The notes: generated from the sequence alone by a model not told the origin. Shown: positions 21,122 through 31,440, counted from the stretch's first letter. The stretch is 64,000 bases of DNA from Streptomyces flavochromogenes (GCF_000717595.1 NZ_JNZO01000012.1:280396-344395); one strand, 5' to 3'. Numbers and translations: made by a program.

Positions 21122-22471
21122 TTACGCGTTCGCGCCGGCCTTGCGGCGGCGGGCGATCACCAGCGCGCCGGCACCGAGGGCGACGGTCGCGGCGGCCGCG
21201 AGGCCGAGCTGGGTGAGGTTCTCGTTCGCGCCGGTGGCGGCCAGGTTGCCCTTCACCGGGGTGCTCGAGGAACCGCCCTGCTGGGTGGTGTTGTCGTTGC
21301 CACCGGCGGTGGGCGCCGGGGTGGGCGTCGCGGTGGTCTCCGACGGGGTCGGCTGGGGCTTCGGCTTGTCGGTCTTGGCCGCGAGGATGTCGAAGTTCGC
21401 GTGCGCGTACTCCTCACCGAGGCCGCAGGTCTTGTCGTTGTTCTCGTACGCGCCGACGGCGAAGGCGACACCGGGGCCGACCGGGGTCTTGGCGTCGAGC
21501 GTGAGCCGCAGCTTCACGTCGGCGTGGCCGCCCTTGGCGATCGCGCCGACCTCGACCGCGTCGAAGTCCTCCGTGACCGGCGACCAGTGCGGGTTGCCGG
21601 CGCCGGTCCACTCGACGGTGATGTACCGCTTGAAGAAGCCGTTCTCGTCTTCCGGCCCCTCACCGTCCAGGAGCGGGGTGGCGTCGGCGTAGGCCTCGAC
21701 CTGGTCCAGGACCCGGTCGGTGGTGTTGGTGATGCGCAGGGAGAAGATGGCGCTCGTGCCGACGGTGACCTTCTTGGGGCCGGTGAGCGCGACCTTGACG
21801 GCGTCGTCCACCTTGCAGTCGTCGAGACCGCCGTTCTCGAACTCCTCCAGGGCCTTCTCGGCCGCGGCGAGCTCCTCCTGCGCGGTCTTCAGCTCCTTGT
21901 CGATGCGCGAGAGCTGACGGAACAGCTCCACCATGGCGTCGTCGGAGGCCTCGTCGGCGGCGTCGAACCGGACCTGCGCGGCGGCCTTGGCGGCGTCGGC
22001 GGCCTCGACGGCCTTCTTCGCGTCGGCGACGGCCTTCTCGGCGTCCGCCTTCTGCTGCTCGGTGGGCGGCGTCTCGCCCTCGGCGGGGGTCTCCAGGAGC
22101 TTCTTGAGCGCCGCCTCGGCCTTGGCCAGCGTCTCGTCGGCGGTGGTCTTGGCGGCCTTGGCGGCGTCCAGGGCCTTCTTCGCCTCGGCGAGCTCGGTCG
22201 CCACGGCCTCGCCGACGTCCTTGGCCGCGATCTTCTTCTCGTAGCCGTCGCGCTCGGCGTCGAGCGCCGCGATCTTCGCCTCCGCCTTGGTGACGGCGGC
22301 GACGAGCTTCTCGTACTCGTCGAAGTCCGGGTCCTCGTCACCCGGGGTGGTCTTCTGCGTCGAGGCGGGCGCCGGCTTCGTGTCGGCGAAGGCGGGCGCG
22401 GCCGAGAGGAACACGACCGGGGTGGTCACAGCGGCGGCCACGGCGGTCGCGAGGATGCGACGAATCTTCAC
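21122..22471 (-). CDS. Coiled-coil, LAxTG-sorted cell-surface protein
   Basis: 449 aa from GTG 22471. It has a signal peptide ending APAFA, and a long Ala/Lys/Glu-rich coiled coil at about residues 45-205. A beta-rich domain with two Cys (LDDCKVDD and DKTCGLGEE) resembles extracellular adhesin-type sandwiches. A Pro/Thr linker and a C-terminal sorting signal follow: LAATG, a hydrophobic helix and RRRKAGANA. LAxTG is the motif used by class E sortases of Streptomyces, so the protein is probably anchored to peptidoglycan with the rod-like coiled coil protruding. No sortase gene lies in this window. Binding partner unknown. Confidence 0.85.
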   Translation of the reverse strand: MKIRRILATAVAAAVTTPVVFLSAAPAFADTKPAPASTQKTTPGDEDPDFDEYEKLVAAVTKAEAKIAALDAERDGYEKKIAAKDVGEAVATELAEAKKALDAAKAAKTTADETLAKAEAALKKLLETPAEGETPPTEQQKADAEKAVADAKKAVEAADAAKAAAQVRFDAADEASDDAMVELFRQLSRIDKELKTAQEELAAAEKALEEFENGGLDDCKVDDAVKVALTGPKKVTVGTSAIFSLRITNTTDRVLDQVEAYADATPLLDGEGPEDENGFFKRYITVEWTGAGNPHWSPVTEDFDAVEVGAIAKGGHADVKLRLTLDAKTPVGPGVAFAVGAYENNDKTCGLGEEYAHANFDILAAKTDKPKPQPTPSETTATPTPAPTAGGNDNTTQQGGSSSTPVKGNLAATGANENLTQLGLAAAATVALGAGALVIARRRKAGANA

Positions 22472-22763
22472 AGTGCGGGACCCTTTTTCCTGGTCAGGGA
22501 AGGATGAAAGAAATGCGGGGGCGCGCGCCTGCGGCAACTTCACGCGGCGCGCTACCACCGTGATCGTATGGCCAGGACCGGCCGTTCGGCAGACCTGTTT
22601 TCGCAGCTCGGAGCGGGGTCGGGCACGCTTCTGCCACACAAAGCGCGCAAAGCCCGACAGTTGCCCACGGAGGCCGCACTTTCTGTGTGATCCATGTCAT
22701 CCCCGCCCGACAGCGCGCCCCGTAACGTGTCCCCCACACACGTGGAAAGCGAGGCACGCACCG

Positions 22764-23990
22764 ATGTCCGAGCACAGCCCGCTCGACCTGGCCGAAGGCG
22801 ATCCCTTCGGCCCGCACAACCTCCCGTACGGCGTCTTCTCCACCGCCGACGAGCCCGACCGGCGCCGGCTCGGCGTCCGGATCGGCGGGCACGTGCTGGA
22901 CGCGGGTGCCGCGGCGCACGCGCTCGGCTCCCCGTACGCGGCGCTCCTCGACCGACCGAGCCTCAACCCGCTGCTCGCGGCCGGGCGGACCGCCTGGCGT
23001 GACGTCCGCCGGGCGCTCACCGCCTGGCTCACGGTGCCCGGGCACCGGGCGGACATCGAGCCGCTGCTGCACCCGCTCGGCGAGGTGACCCTGCATCTGC
23101 CGTACGAGGTCGCGGACTACGTCGACTTCTACGCGAGCGAGCACCACGCGACGAACGTGGGCCGGATCTTCCGCCCCGACGGCGACGCGCTCACCCCCAA
23201 CTGGAAGCACCTGCCGATCGGTTACCACGGTCGCGCGGGAACGGTCGTGGTCTCCGGCACCGATGTCGTACGCCCTTCGGGGCAGCGCAAGGCCCCGACG
23301 GACCCGGCCCCGGTCTTCGGTCCCTCCGTCAAGCTGGACATCGAGGCGGAGGTCGGCTTCCTGGTCGGCACCCCGTCGGAGCTCGGCACGCCGGTCGCGC
23401 TCGCCGACTTCCGGGAGCACGTCTTCGGTCTGACGCTGCTCAACGACTGGTCGGCACGAGACGTGCAGGCCTGGGAGTACGTGCCCCTGGGCCCGTTCCT
23501 GGGCAAGTCGTTCCAGACCTCGGTGGCGGCGTGGGTGACGCCCCTGGAGGCGCTGGACGCCGCCCGGACCGCCCCGCCCGCGCGGGACTTCCCGCTCCTT
23601 CCGTACCTGGACGACGCGGGTGAGGAGGAACCGGGCGGCTTCGACGTGCGGATCACGGTGGAGATCAACGGCGAGGCGGTGGCCGAGCCGCCGTTCTCCA
23701 CGATGTACTGGACGGCCGCTCAGCAGCTCGCCCACATGACGGTGAACGGCGCCTCGCTGCGCACGGGCGACCTGTACGGCTCCGGGACGGTGTCCGGGCC
23801 CGAGGTGAACCAGCGCGGTTCGCTGCTGGAGCTCACCTGGAACGGCCGGGACGCGATCGAACTCGCCGGTGGCAAGCGGACGTTCCTTGAGGACGGCGAC
23901 GAGGTCGTGATGACGGCCTGGGCTCCGGGCCCGGACGGCACGCGGGTGGGACTTGGCGAGGTCCGGGGCCGGATCGTCCCTTCGGCCTGA
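22764..23990 (+). CDS. fahA: Fumarylacetoacetase
   Basis: 408 aa, ATG 22764 after GGAAAGCGAGG. The catalytic region matches eukaryotic-type FAH: DYVDFYASEHHATNVGRIFR (metal and active-site region), LPIGYHGRAGTVVVSGT, EAEVGFLVG, NDWSARDVQAWEYVPLGPF and the late GDLYGSGTVSGP. It hydrolyses 4-fumarylacetoacetate to fumarate and acetoacetate, the last step of tyrosine/phenylalanine breakdown. The other pathway genes (hmgA, hppD) are not in the window, so the gene stands alone here. It is convergent with the dioxygenase gene, 9 nt apart. Confidence 0.92.
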   Translation: MSEHSPLDLAEGDPFGPHNLPYGVFSTADEPDRRRLGVRIGGHVLDAGAAAHALGSPYAALLDRPSLNPLLAAGRTAWRDVRRALTAWLTVPGHRADIEPLLHPLGEVTLHLPYEVADYVDFYASEHHATNVGRIFRPDGDALTPNWKHLPIGYHGRAGTVVVSGTDVVRPSGQRKAPTDPAPVFGPSVKLDIEAEVGFLVGTPSELGTPVALADFREHVFGLTLLNDWSARDVQAWEYVPLGPFLGKSFQTSVAAWVTPLEALDAARTAPPARDFPLLPYLDDAGEEEPGGFDVRITVEINGEAVAEPPFSTMYWTAAQQLAHMTVNGASLRTGDLYGSGTVSGPEVNQRGSLLELTWNGRDAIELAGGKRTFLEDGDEVVMTAWAPGPDGTRVGLGEVRGRIVPSA

Positions 23991-23999
23991 TCGCCCGGC

Positions 24000-24824
24000 C
24001 TACACGGCCCGCCAGAGCGCGGGCACGTTCGGCGGCTCCCAGCCGGCCTGGCTCGTGTGTGCCTGGAGGCAGACATAGGCCGGGCCGCCGTAGGTGACCC
24101 GGTCCCCCGCCCGGTAGGCGGTCCCGGCGGCCCAACTCCCGCCGGGCGGCTGGGTGGTCGCGGTGGCGGTGGGACTCGGGCCGGGGTTCTGTGGCACGTT
24201 CAGGACGAAGTCGAAGGCCGCCTCCTTGGCCGCGCCCGCGTCCCGCACGCTCATCAGGAGCCGGGCGTCGAAGATACTGTCGGTGTTGTTGCGGGGCTCG
24301 CCCGGGAAGTACAGCTGCGAGGTGAGCACCGGGCGCCCGGGCGCCTGCACCTTGACGTGGAGGTGCCGGGTGCGGCCCGGATAGAGGCCGGGCACGATCG
24401 TGGTCAGCTTGAACGCGCCCTGGGCGTCGGTGAACTGGTGCCCGCGGAACCGGAAGCCGGTGTTGTCGTAGGCGCCGTTGGTGTCGGCCTGCCAGAAGTC
24501 GAGCAGGGCGCCGGCTATCGGCCGGCAGGCGAGCCCGAAGACATAGCCGCTCACGGTCAGCCGGACGCCGACCGTGCCGGACTCCGACAGACTGTTCCGC
24601 AGGGGCGAGTCGGGCTTGAAGTACGGGCCCTCGGTCTGCGGCGGGGTGGGGTCGTCGCCGTCGTCGCACTCCGGCGTCAGCGCGGCCGCCACCTCGCCCG
24701 TGGTGAGCGTACGGGCGAGCGCCGGTACGCCCATGAGGACCGCGGGTGCCGCGATGCCGGCCGCGAGCGCGGCCCGCAGCACCGCCTTCCGGGTGACGTG
24801 CCCGGTGCTGGTCTCGTTGTCCAT
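24000..24824 (-). CDS. Secreted intradiol ring-cleavage dioxygenase with C-terminal carbohydrate-binding module
   Basis: 274 aa from ATG 24824 (AGGAG 8-9 nt upstream). An export signal (RKAVLRAALAAGIAAPAVLM) precedes an intradiol dioxygenase domain with the conserved TEGPYFKPDSPLR, DFWQADTNGAYDN and GRTRHLHVKVQ, the last supplying iron ligands. Residues 230-274 form a CBM5/12-type chitin/cellulose-binding module (WAAGTAYRAGDRVTYGG, YVCLQAHTSQAGW). A secreted Streptomyces dioxygenase with this layout is known to act on catechols and lignin-like aromatics, so this probably oxidises plant-derived aromatics at polysaccharide surfaces. The AraC-type gene just upstream on the same strand may control it. 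Confidence 0.87.
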   Translation of the reverse strand: MDNETSTGHVTRKAVLRAALAAGIAAPAVLMGVPALARTLTTGEVAAALTPECDDGDDPTPPQTEGPYFKPDSPLRNSLSESGTVGVRLTVSGYVFGLACRPIAGALLDFWQADTNGAYDNTGFRFRGHQFTDAQGAFKLTTIVPGLYPGRTRHLHVKVQAPGRPVLTSQLYFPGEPRNNTDSIFDARLLMSVRDAGAAKEAAFDFVLNVPQNPGPSPTATATTQPPGGSWAAGTAYRAGDRVTYGGPAYVCLQAHTSQAGWEPPNVPALWRAV

Positions 24825-24870
24825 GCCTGCCTGCTCCTCGCGTGGGGGCTGAGGGGGGTCGGCACTGAAC

Positions 24871-25860
24871 CTAGGCGGGCCTGGCGCCGCCTTCGATGGA
24901 CGGATCACGGCGGTCGTGGTGTTTCCGACCGCGGCGCTTCCGCTCGTGATCCTGCCGCTCGTCGCGCTCGCGTTCGTGGGACCTCCGGAAGTCCCCGGGG
25001 CTGGATCCCGTCTCGCGGCGGAAGAAGCGGCAGAAGTACGCGGGGTCGTCGAAGCCGATCCGGGCCGCGACCTGACGTATGGACAGTTCGGTGCCCACCA
25101 GCAGGCGTTGGGCCTCCCGCGAGCGCGCCTCGCGGAGCAGCGCACCGGGGGTGCGACCCGTGGCGGCCCTGACGGCTTCGGCGAGGTAGCCGGGGGTGAC
25201 GCCGATCAGCTCGGCGCACTCCCGCACGGTCGCCCCGTCCGTTCCGGTACGGGCCAGCAGGCGGGCGAACTCCCCGGCGACGGCGGCGGGCCTGCCCGGT
25301 GGAGGCGCGTGGGTGCCGGGGCCGCGCAGTCTCGCCGTACGGACCAGGAGGACGTGCAGCAGGGAGCGCAGGACGGTCGCGAAGCCGTCGGCGCCGTGCC
25401 CGTACTCCTCGACGAGTTCGCCCATCAGAAGGCCGGTACGCGCGTGGGTGGGCCCGTCGAGGGTGAGCCAGGGCCGCTCGCCGAGGCGGCGCAGGAGGTC
25501 CCGGTCGCCGGGGTGGTCGAGGAGGAAGTCCTCGGTGAAGAGGACGACGGTGCCGTCCAGACCCCGGGCGTCCTCCCAGTGGTGCAGCTGCCCGGGCAGG
25601 ACCAGGCCCAGGTGGGGCGGGTGGAGCTCCCAGCGGGCGAGGTCCACGACATGGGTGCCGGTCCCTGCGGTGACGTGGACGATCTCGTAGAAGGTGTGCC
25701 GGTGCGGGAAGGCGGCCCTGGACATGGGGCCGATGGTGTCGAAGGTTCCCACGGCGAAGGGCACCTGGTCGGGCAGCCGGACCTCCAGGCGGTGCATCGG
25801 CGGGTCGCCGGCTCTGGGGGCGGTGCAGGGGGTCCCGGGTAAGGCGGTCGTGCCGCTCAT
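24871..25860 (-). CDS. AraC-family transcriptional regulator
   Basis: 329 aa from ATG 25860 (GGAGAGGGAG upstream). An N-terminal cupin-like sensor (RAAFPHRHTFYEIVHVTAGTG) is followed by two AraC helix-turn-helix motifs at about 215-310 (VTPGYLAEAVRAATGRTP and VAARIGFDDPAYFCRFFRRETGSSPGDFR). The C-terminal tail is very basic. It ends 46 nt before the dioxygenase start on the same strand, so both may be one transcript, with the regulator sensing an aromatic or sugar that the dioxygenase handles. Confidence 0.87.
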   Translation of the reverse strand: MSGTTALPGTPCTAPRAGDPPMHRLEVRLPDQVPFAVGTFDTIGPMSRAAFPHRHTFYEIVHVTAGTGTHVVDLARWELHPPHLGLVLPGQLHHWEDARGLDGTVVLFTEDFLLDHPGDRDLLRRLGERPWLTLDGPTHARTGLLMGELVEEYGHGADGFATVLRSLLHVLLVRTARLRGPGTHAPPPGRPAAVAGEFARLLARTGTDGATVRECAELIGVTPGYLAEAVRAATGRTPGALLREARSREAQRLLVGTELSIRQVAARIGFDDPAYFCRFFRRETGSSPGDFRRSHERERDERQDHERKRRGRKHHDRRDPSIEGGARPA

Positions 25861-25952
25861 GGCGCGGCTCCCTCTCCTCTGCTGGTACAGACCACTGGGG
25901 GCGCTTCCCACGATGGCACGGACACCTCCCACAGGTCACCCCCGCGCACGAC

Positions 25953-25986
25953 GAGGGGCCCGGCTCGCCCCCGAGCCGGGCCCCTC
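25953..25986 (-). terminator. nuo operon terminator
   Basis: Arms 25953-25967 and 25972-25986 are exact 15-bp reverse complements with a CCCC loop, 16 nt past the nuoN stop on the minus strand. It is among the strongest hairpins in the window and should end the 14-gene transcript before the AraC gene. Confidence 0.9.
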
Positions 25987-26002
25987 ACGCGTACGGCCGG
26001 AG

Positions 26003-27664
26003 CTACCGGACGAACACGCTCGCCTGGTTCGCGAGGTCCAGGAAGTACTGCGGCGCGAAGCCGAGCACCAGCGTGACCGCCACACCCGCCGCGATCGTGA
26101 CCGTCGTCAGGGCCGAGGGCACGGCGACGGTGGGGCCGTCCGCCTTCGGCTCGCTGAAGAACATCAGCACGATGACCCGGATGTAGAAGAACGCGGCGAT
26201 CGCCGAGGAGATCACACCGACCACGACGAGCGCGCCCGCGCCGCCGTCCGCCGCCGCCTTGAAGACCGCGAACTTCCCGGAGAAGCCGGAGGTCAGCGGA
26301 ATTCCGGCGAAGGCGAGCAGGAACACCGCGAAGACCGCCGCGACGAGCGGCGAACGACGCCCGAGACCGGCCCACTTGGAGAGGTGGGTGGCCTCGCCGC
26401 CCGCGTCCCTGACCAGCGTGACGACGGCGAAGGCGCCGATGGTCACGAAGGAGTAGGCGCCCAGGTAGAAGAGGACGGACGAGATTCCGCTGGGCGTGGC
26501 CGCGATGACACCGGCGAGCAGGAAGCCCGCGTGCGCGATCGACGAGTACGCGAGGAGCCGCTTGATGTCGGTCTGGGTGATGGCGACGATCGCACCGCCC
26601 AGCATGGTGACGATGGCGACGCCCCACATGACCGGCCGCCAGTCCCAGGTGAGGCCCGGCAGCACCACGTACAGCAGACGGAGCAGTGCGCCGAACGCGG
26701 CGACCTTGGTCGCGGCGGCCATGAAGCCGGTGACCGGGGTCGGGGCGCCCTGGTAGACGTCCGGGGTCCACATGTGGAACGGCACGGCGCCGACCTTGAA
26801 GAGGAGGCCGGTGAGGACCATCGCGAAGCCGATGAGCAGCAGCGCGTCGTTGCCCATGGTGTCGGCGAGCGCCGGGTTCACGGTGGCGATCGAGCCGTCG
26901 ACGACCTGGGCGATGGTGGCGTACGAGACGGAGCCCGCGTAGCCGTAGAGCAGGGCGATCCCGAAGAGCAGGAAGGCCGAGGAGAAGGCGCCGAGCAGGA
27001 AGTACTTGACGGCCGCCTCCTGCGACATCAGCCGCTTGCGGCGGGCGACGGCGCAGAGCAGGTACAGCGGGAGGGAGAAGACCTCCAGGGCGACGAAGAG
27101 CGTCAGGAGGTCGTTGGCGGCCGGGAAGACGAGCATGCCGGCGATGGCGAAGAGGGCGAGCGGGAAGACCTCGGTGGTGGTGAATCCGGCCTTGACGGCG
27201 GCCTTCTCGTGGTCGCTGCCGGGGACGGCGGCGGCCTCTGCGGCGAAGGAGTCGACCTTGTGGCCGTGGTCGGCCGGGTCGAGCCTGCGCTCGGCGAAGG
27301 TGAAGATCGCGACGACGGAGGCGAGGAGAATGGTGCCCTGGAGGAAGAGGGCGGGTCCGTCGACGGCGATGGCGCCCATGGCCGCGATGTGGGCCTTGGT
27401 GGAGCCGTAACCGCCGGCCGCGAGGCCGACGATGGCGGCGAAGGCGGCCACGAGTGCCACGACGCTGAGGAAGACCTGGCTGTAGTAGCGGCCCTTGCGG
27501 GGCACGAAGGCCTCGACGAGGACGCTGACGATCGCGGCACCGAGCACGATGAGGACGGGCGAGAGCTGGACGTACTCGATGTGGGGTGCCGGGATCTTGT
27601 CCAGCGGTTCGGCAGCGGTCGTCCACAGGCTGTGGACAGAGGATGCGACGGCGGATGTGCTCAC
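26003..27664 (-). CDS. nuoN: NADH-quinone oxidoreductase subunit N
   Basis: 553 aa, about 14 membrane helices. It is one of three antiporter-like proton-pumping subunits of complex I. Characteristic stretches include FFALFEVFSLPLYLL-like FVALEVFSLPLYLLCAVARR, GFAMVLTGLLFKVGAVPFHMWTPDVYQGAPTPVTGF and DIKRLLAYSSIAHAGFLLAG, with the conserved lysines of the proton channel. GTG start overlaps the nuoM stop by 4 nt. It is the last gene of the operon, followed by the terminator. Confidence 0.95.
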   Translation of the reverse strand: MSTSAVASSVHSLWTTAAEPLDKIPAPHIEYVQLSPVLIVLGAAIVSVLVEAFVPRKGRYYSQVFLSVVALVAAFAAIVGLAAGGYGSTKAHIAAMGAIAVDGPALFLQGTILLASVVAIFTFAERRLDPADHGHKVDSFAAEAAAVPGSDHEKAAVKAGFTTTEVFPLALFAIAGMLVFPAANDLLTLFVALEVFSLPLYLLCAVARRKRLMSQEAAVKYFLLGAFSSAFLLFGIALLYGYAGSVSYATIAQVVDGSIATVNPALADTMGNDALLLIGFAMVLTGLLFKVGAVPFHMWTPDVYQGAPTPVTGFMAAATKVAAFGALLRLLYVVLPGLTWDWRPVMWGVAIVTMLGGAIVAITQTDIKRLLAYSSIAHAGFLLAGVIAATPSGISSVLFYLGAYSFVTIGAFAVVTLVRDAGGEATHLSKWAGLGRRSPLVAAVFAVFLLAFAGIPLTSGFSGKFAVFKAAADGGAGALVVVGVISSAIAAFFYIRVIVLMFFSEPKADGPTVAVPSALTTVTIAAGVAVTLVLGFAPQYFLDLANQASVFVR

Positions 27665-29232
27665 TTGGCCGCCTCCACTTCGGGGGTGGGGTCCTTCTGC
27701 TGGACGTCGGACATGGTGTGCTGCACGGCCGGATTGACGACGTCCGTCAGCGGCTTCGGGAAGACCCCGAGGAAGATCAGGACGGCGATCAGCGGAACGA
27801 CCACCGCGAGTTCACGCACCCGCAGGTCGGGCAGCTCCCGTACCTCCTCCTTCACGGGCCCGGTCATCGTCCGCTGGTACAGGACGAGGGTGTAGAGCGC
27901 GGCGAGGACGATGCCGGTGGTGGCGATGACACCGGCCACCGGGTAGCGGGCGTACGTGCCGACCAGGACGAGGAACTCGCTGACGAACGGGGCGAGTCCG
28001 GGCAGCGAGAGGGTCGCGAGACCACCGATCAGGAAGGTGCCGGCGAGCACCGGGGCGACCTTCTGCACACCGCCGTAGTCGGCGATGAGCCGCGAGCCGC
28101 GCCGGGAGATCAGGAATCCGGCGACGAGCATCAGGGCGGCCGTCGAGATGCCGTGGTTGACCATGTAGAGCGTGGCACCGGACTGGCCCTGGGTGGTCAT
28201 CGCGAAGATGCCCAGGATGATGAAGCCGAAGTGCGAGATCGACGCGTAGGCCACCAGGCGCTTGATGTCCCGCTGGCCGACGGCGAGCAGCGCCCCGTAC
28301 ACGATGCTGATCAGGGCCAGGACGACGATCGCCGGGGTGGCCCACTTGCTCGCCTCGGGGAAGAGTCCGAGGCAGAAGCGGAGCATCGCGAAGGTGCCGA
28401 CCTTGTCGACGACGGCGGTGATGAGGACGGCGACCGGAGCGGTCGCCTCTCCCATCGCGTTCGGCAGCCAGGTGTGCAGCGGCCAGAGCGGCGCCTTCAC
28501 CGCGAAGGCGAAGAAGAAGCCGAGGAACAGCCACCGTTCCGTGCTGGTCGCCATCTCCAGCGACCCGTTGGCCCGGGCCTCGGCGATCTCGGTGAGCGAG
28601 AAGTTCCCCGCGACCACGTAGAGCCCGATGACGGCGGCCAGCATGATGAGGCCGCCGACCAGGTTGTAGAGGAGGAACTTGACGGCCGCGTACGAGCGCT
28701 GGGCCGCCGCGTTCTCGTCGGAGCCCGCGTGGGCGCGGTCGCCGAAGCCGCCGATGAGGAAGTACATCGGGATGAGCATGGCTTCGAACAGGATGTAGAA
28801 GAGGAAGACGTCGGTGGCCTCGAAGGAGAGGATCACCATCGCCTCGACCATGAGGATCAGGGCGAAGAAGCCCTGGGTGGGCCGCCACCGCTTGGAGGAG
28901 GTCTCCAGGGGGTCGGCGTCGTGCCAGCCGGCCAGGATGATGAACGGGATCAGCAGCGCGGTCAGCGCGATGAGCGCGACCCCGATGCCGTCGACCCCGA
29001 GCTCGTAGCGGACGCCGAAGTCCTTGATCCAGGAGTGGGATTCGGTCATCTGGTACCGCTCGCCGCCGGGCTGGAACCGTACGAAGACGACGGCGGCGAG
29101 CACGAGCGTGGCGAGCGAGACGAGCAGCGCCAGCCACTTGGCTGCGGTGCGGCGGGCGGCGGGGACGGCGGCGGTCAGGATCGCGCCGACCGCCGGAACC
29201 GCTGCCGTCACCGTAAGGAGCGGGAAGGACAT
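27661..29232 (-). CDS. nuoM: NADH-quinone oxidoreductase subunit M
   Basis: 523 aa from ATG 29232, 5 nt after the nuoL stop. It is a polytopic antiporter-like subunit. Family features include ELGVDGIGVALIALTALLIP, FFFAFAVKAPLWPLHTWLPNA, GQRDIKRLVAYASISHFGFIILG and LPGLAPFVSEFLVLVG. It pumps protons in the membrane arm between NuoN and NuoL. An open frame runs on upstream but only reads nuoL antiphase. Confidence 0.95.
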   Translation of the reverse strand: MSFPLLTVTAAVPAVGAILTAAVPAARRTAAKWLALLVSLATLVLAAVVFVRFQPGGERYQMTESHSWIKDFGVRYELGVDGIGVALIALTALLIPFIILAGWHDADPLETSSKRWRPTQGFFALILMVEAMVILSFEATDVFLFYILFEAMLIPMYFLIGGFGDRAHAGSDENAAAQRSYAAVKFLLYNLVGGLIMLAAVIGLYVVAGNFSLTEIAEARANGSLEMATSTERWLFLGFFFAFAVKAPLWPLHTWLPNAMGEATAPVAVLITAVVDKVGTFAMLRFCLGLFPEASKWATPAIVVLALISIVYGALLAVGQRDIKRLVAYASISHFGFIILGIFAMTTQGQSGATLYMVNHGISTAALMLVAGFLISRRGSRLIADYGGVQKVAPVLAGTFLIGGLATLSLPGLAPFVSEFLVLVGTYARYPVAGVIATTGIVLAALYTLVLYQRTMTGPVKEEVRELPDLRVRELAVVVPLIAVLIFLGVFPKPLTDVVNPAVQHTMSDVQQKDPTPEVEAAK

Positions 29233-29237
29233 GGAAG

Positions 29238-31130
29238 TTACACCGCCCTCATCAGCAGGGTCGCGGCGATCAGCACCGCCGTACCTCCGAACATGGAGAC
29301 CGCGTACGAGCGGGCGTAGCCGTTCTGGAGCTTGCGCAGCCGGCCGGAGAGTCCGCCGACGGAGGCCGCGGTGCCGTTGACCACGCCGTCGACCAGGGTG
29401 TGGTCGACGTAGACGAGCGAGCGGGTCAGGTGGGTGCCGCCGCGGACGAAGACGGCGTGGTTGAGGTCGTCCTGGAGGAGGTCGCGGCGGGCGGCCCGGG
29501 TGAGGAGCGAGCCGCGCGGGGCGACGACCGGGACGGGCTTGCGCCCGTACTGGACGTACGCGAGACCGACACCGATCACCATGACGGCGACGGTGGCGGT
29601 GGTGACCGTGGTGGCGCTGAGAGGCGAGTGGCCGTGGGCGAAGCCGGTGACCGGCTCCAGCCACTCGACGAAGCCGGCGAACTCGAAGAAGGCGCCCGCG
29701 GCGACCGAGCCGACGGCGAGCAGGACCATGGGGATGACCATGGTCTTGGGCGACTCGTGCGGGTGCGGCGGGTTGCCGTCCGCGTCGGGCTGCCAGCGCT
29801 TCTCGCCGAAGAAGGTCATCAGCATCACGCGGGTCATGTAGTACGCGGTGATGGCCGCGCCGAGCAGGGTGACCGCGCCGAGGATCCAGCCCTCGGTGCC
29901 GCCCTTGGCGAAGGCCGCCTCGATGATCTTGTCCTTGGAGAAGAAGCCGGACAGGCCGGGGAAGCCGATGATCGCGAGGTAGCCGAGGCCGAAGGTGATG
30001 AAGGTGACCGGCATGTACTTCCGCAGGCCGCCGTACTTCCGCATGTCGACCTCGTCGTTCATGCCGTGCATGACCGAACCGGCGCCGAGGAACAGCCCGG
30101 CCTTGAAGAAGCCGTGGGTCACCAGGTGCATGATCGCGAAGACGTAGCCGATGGGGCCGAGGCCGGCGGCCAGGATCATGTAGCCGATCTGCGACATCGT
30201 CGAGCCGGCGAGGGCCTTCTTGATGTCGTCCTTGGCGCAACCGACGATCGCACCGAAGAGGAGCGTGACGGCGCCGACCACGGTGACGACGAGCTGCGCG
30301 TCGGGGGCGGCGTTGAAGATGTCGGCGGAGCGGACGATCAGATAGACACCGGCGGTCACCATCGTGGCCGCGTGGATGAGGGCCGAGACCGGGGTCGGGC
30401 CCTCCATCGCGTCCCCGAGCCAGGACTGCAGCGGCACCTGGGCCGACTTGCCGCAGGCGGCGAGGAGCAGCATCAGGCCGATCGCGGTCAGCTTGCCCTC
30501 GCTGGTCTCGCCCGTCGCCCCGAGCACCGGCCCGAAGGCGAAGCTGCCGAAGGTGGTGAACATGATCATGATGGCGATGGAGAGGCCCATGTCGCCGACC
30601 CGGTTGACCAGGAAGGCCTTCTTCGCCGCGGTGGCCGCGGTGGGCTTGTGCTGCCAGAAGCCGATCAGGAGGTACGAGGCGAGGCCGACGCCCTCCCAGC
30701 CGAAGTACAGGAGCAGGTAGTTGTCGGCGAGGACGAGCAGGAGCATCGCCGCGACGAACAGGTTGAGGTAGCCGAAGAAGCGGCGGCGGCGCTCGTCGTG
30801 CTCCATGTATCCGATGGAGTAGACGTGGATGAGCGTGCCGACCCCACTGATCAGCAGGACGAAGGTCATCGACAGCTGGTCGAGCTGGAAGGCCATGTCC
30901 GCCTGGAAGCCCTCGACGGGGATCCAGGTGTAGAGCCGCTGGTGCAGGGCCCGGTCGTCGGCGCTCCTGCCGAGCATGTCGGCGAAGAGCGCCAGGCCGA
31001 TGACGAAGGAGACGGCCGCGAGGAGCGTGCCGATCCAGTGCCCGGCCTTGTCGAGCCGCCGTCCGCCCAGGAGCAGCACGGCCGCGCCGAGCAGGGGTGC
31101 CCCGATGAGCAGCGCAATGAGATTTTCCAC
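29238..31130 (-). CDS. nuoL: NADH-quinone oxidoreductase subunit L
   Basis: 630 aa, GTG start. It is the distal antiporter-like subunit with the long lateral helix at the C terminus. Signature segments: [78 protein letters not shown] and [19 protein letters not shown]. It ends with TAA, uncommon in this genome, close to the nuoM start. Confidence 0.96.
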   Translation of the reverse strand: MENLIALLIGAPLLGAAVLLLGGRRLDKAGHWIGTLLAAVSFVIGLALFADMLGRSADDRALHQRLYTWIPVEGFQADMAFQLDQLSMTFVLLISGVGTLIHVYSIGYMEHDERRRRFFGYLNLFVAAMLLLVLADNYLLLYFGWEGVGLASYLLIGFWQHKPTAATAAKKAFLVNRVGDMGLSIAIMIMFTTFGSFAFGPVLGATGETSEGKLTAIGLMLLLAACGKSAQVPLQSWLGDAMEGPTPVSALIHAATMVTAGVYLIVRSADIFNAAPDAQLVVTVVGAVTLLFGAIVGCAKDDIKKALAGSTMSQIGYMILAAGLGPIGYVFAIMHLVTHGFFKAGLFLGAGSVMHGMNDEVDMRKYGGLRKYMPVTFITFGLGYLAIIGFPGLSGFFSKDKIIEAAFAKGGTEGWILGAVTLLGAAITAYYMTRVMLMTFFGEKRWQPDADGNPPHPHESPKTMVIPMVLLAVGSVAAGAFFEFAGFVEWLEPVTGFAHGHSPLSATTVTTATVAVMVIGVGLAYVQYGRKPVPVVAPRGSLLTRAARRDLLQDDLNHAVFVRGGTHLTRSLVYVDHTLVDGVVNGTAASVGGLSGRLRKLQNGYARSYAVSMFGGTAVLIAATLLMRAV

Positions 31131-31140
31131 GGTCAGCCCC

Positions 31141-31440
31141 TCACAGCTTCATCAGGCTGGCGTCGTCGACCGAGGCCGAGTGGCGGGCACGGAAGACGGA
31201 CACGATGATCGCGAGCCCGACGACGACCTCCGCGGCGGCGACGACCATCGTGAAGAACGCGATGATCTGGCCGTCGAGGTTTCCGTGCATGCGGGAGAAG
31301 GTGACGAACGCGAGGTTGCAGGCGTTGAGCATGAGCTCGACGCACATGAAGACCACGATCGCGTTGCGCCGGATCAGGACCCCGGCCGCACCGATGGTGA
31401 ACAGCAGCGCGGCGAGGTACAGGTAGTTGACGGGATTCAC
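31141..31440 (-). CDS. nuoK: NADH-quinone oxidoreductase subunit K
   Basis: 99 aa with three membrane helices, the normal length. It carries the conserved acidic residue in [18 protein letters not shown], part of the proton path near the quinone site. The GTG start overlaps the nuoJ TGA by 3 nt (GTGA), indicating translational coupling. Confidence 0.95.
   Translation of the reverse strand: MNPVNYLYLAALLFTIGAAGVLIRRNAIVVFMCVELMLNACNLAFVTFSRMHGNLDGQIIAFFTMVVAAAEVVVGLAIIVSVFRARHSASVDDASLMKL

Noticed and set aside
29400..31208. 602-codon open frame on the + strand opposite nuoL
   Set aside because: Arg/Glu/Asp-rich reading of the antisense of a conserved gene; a high-GC shadow.
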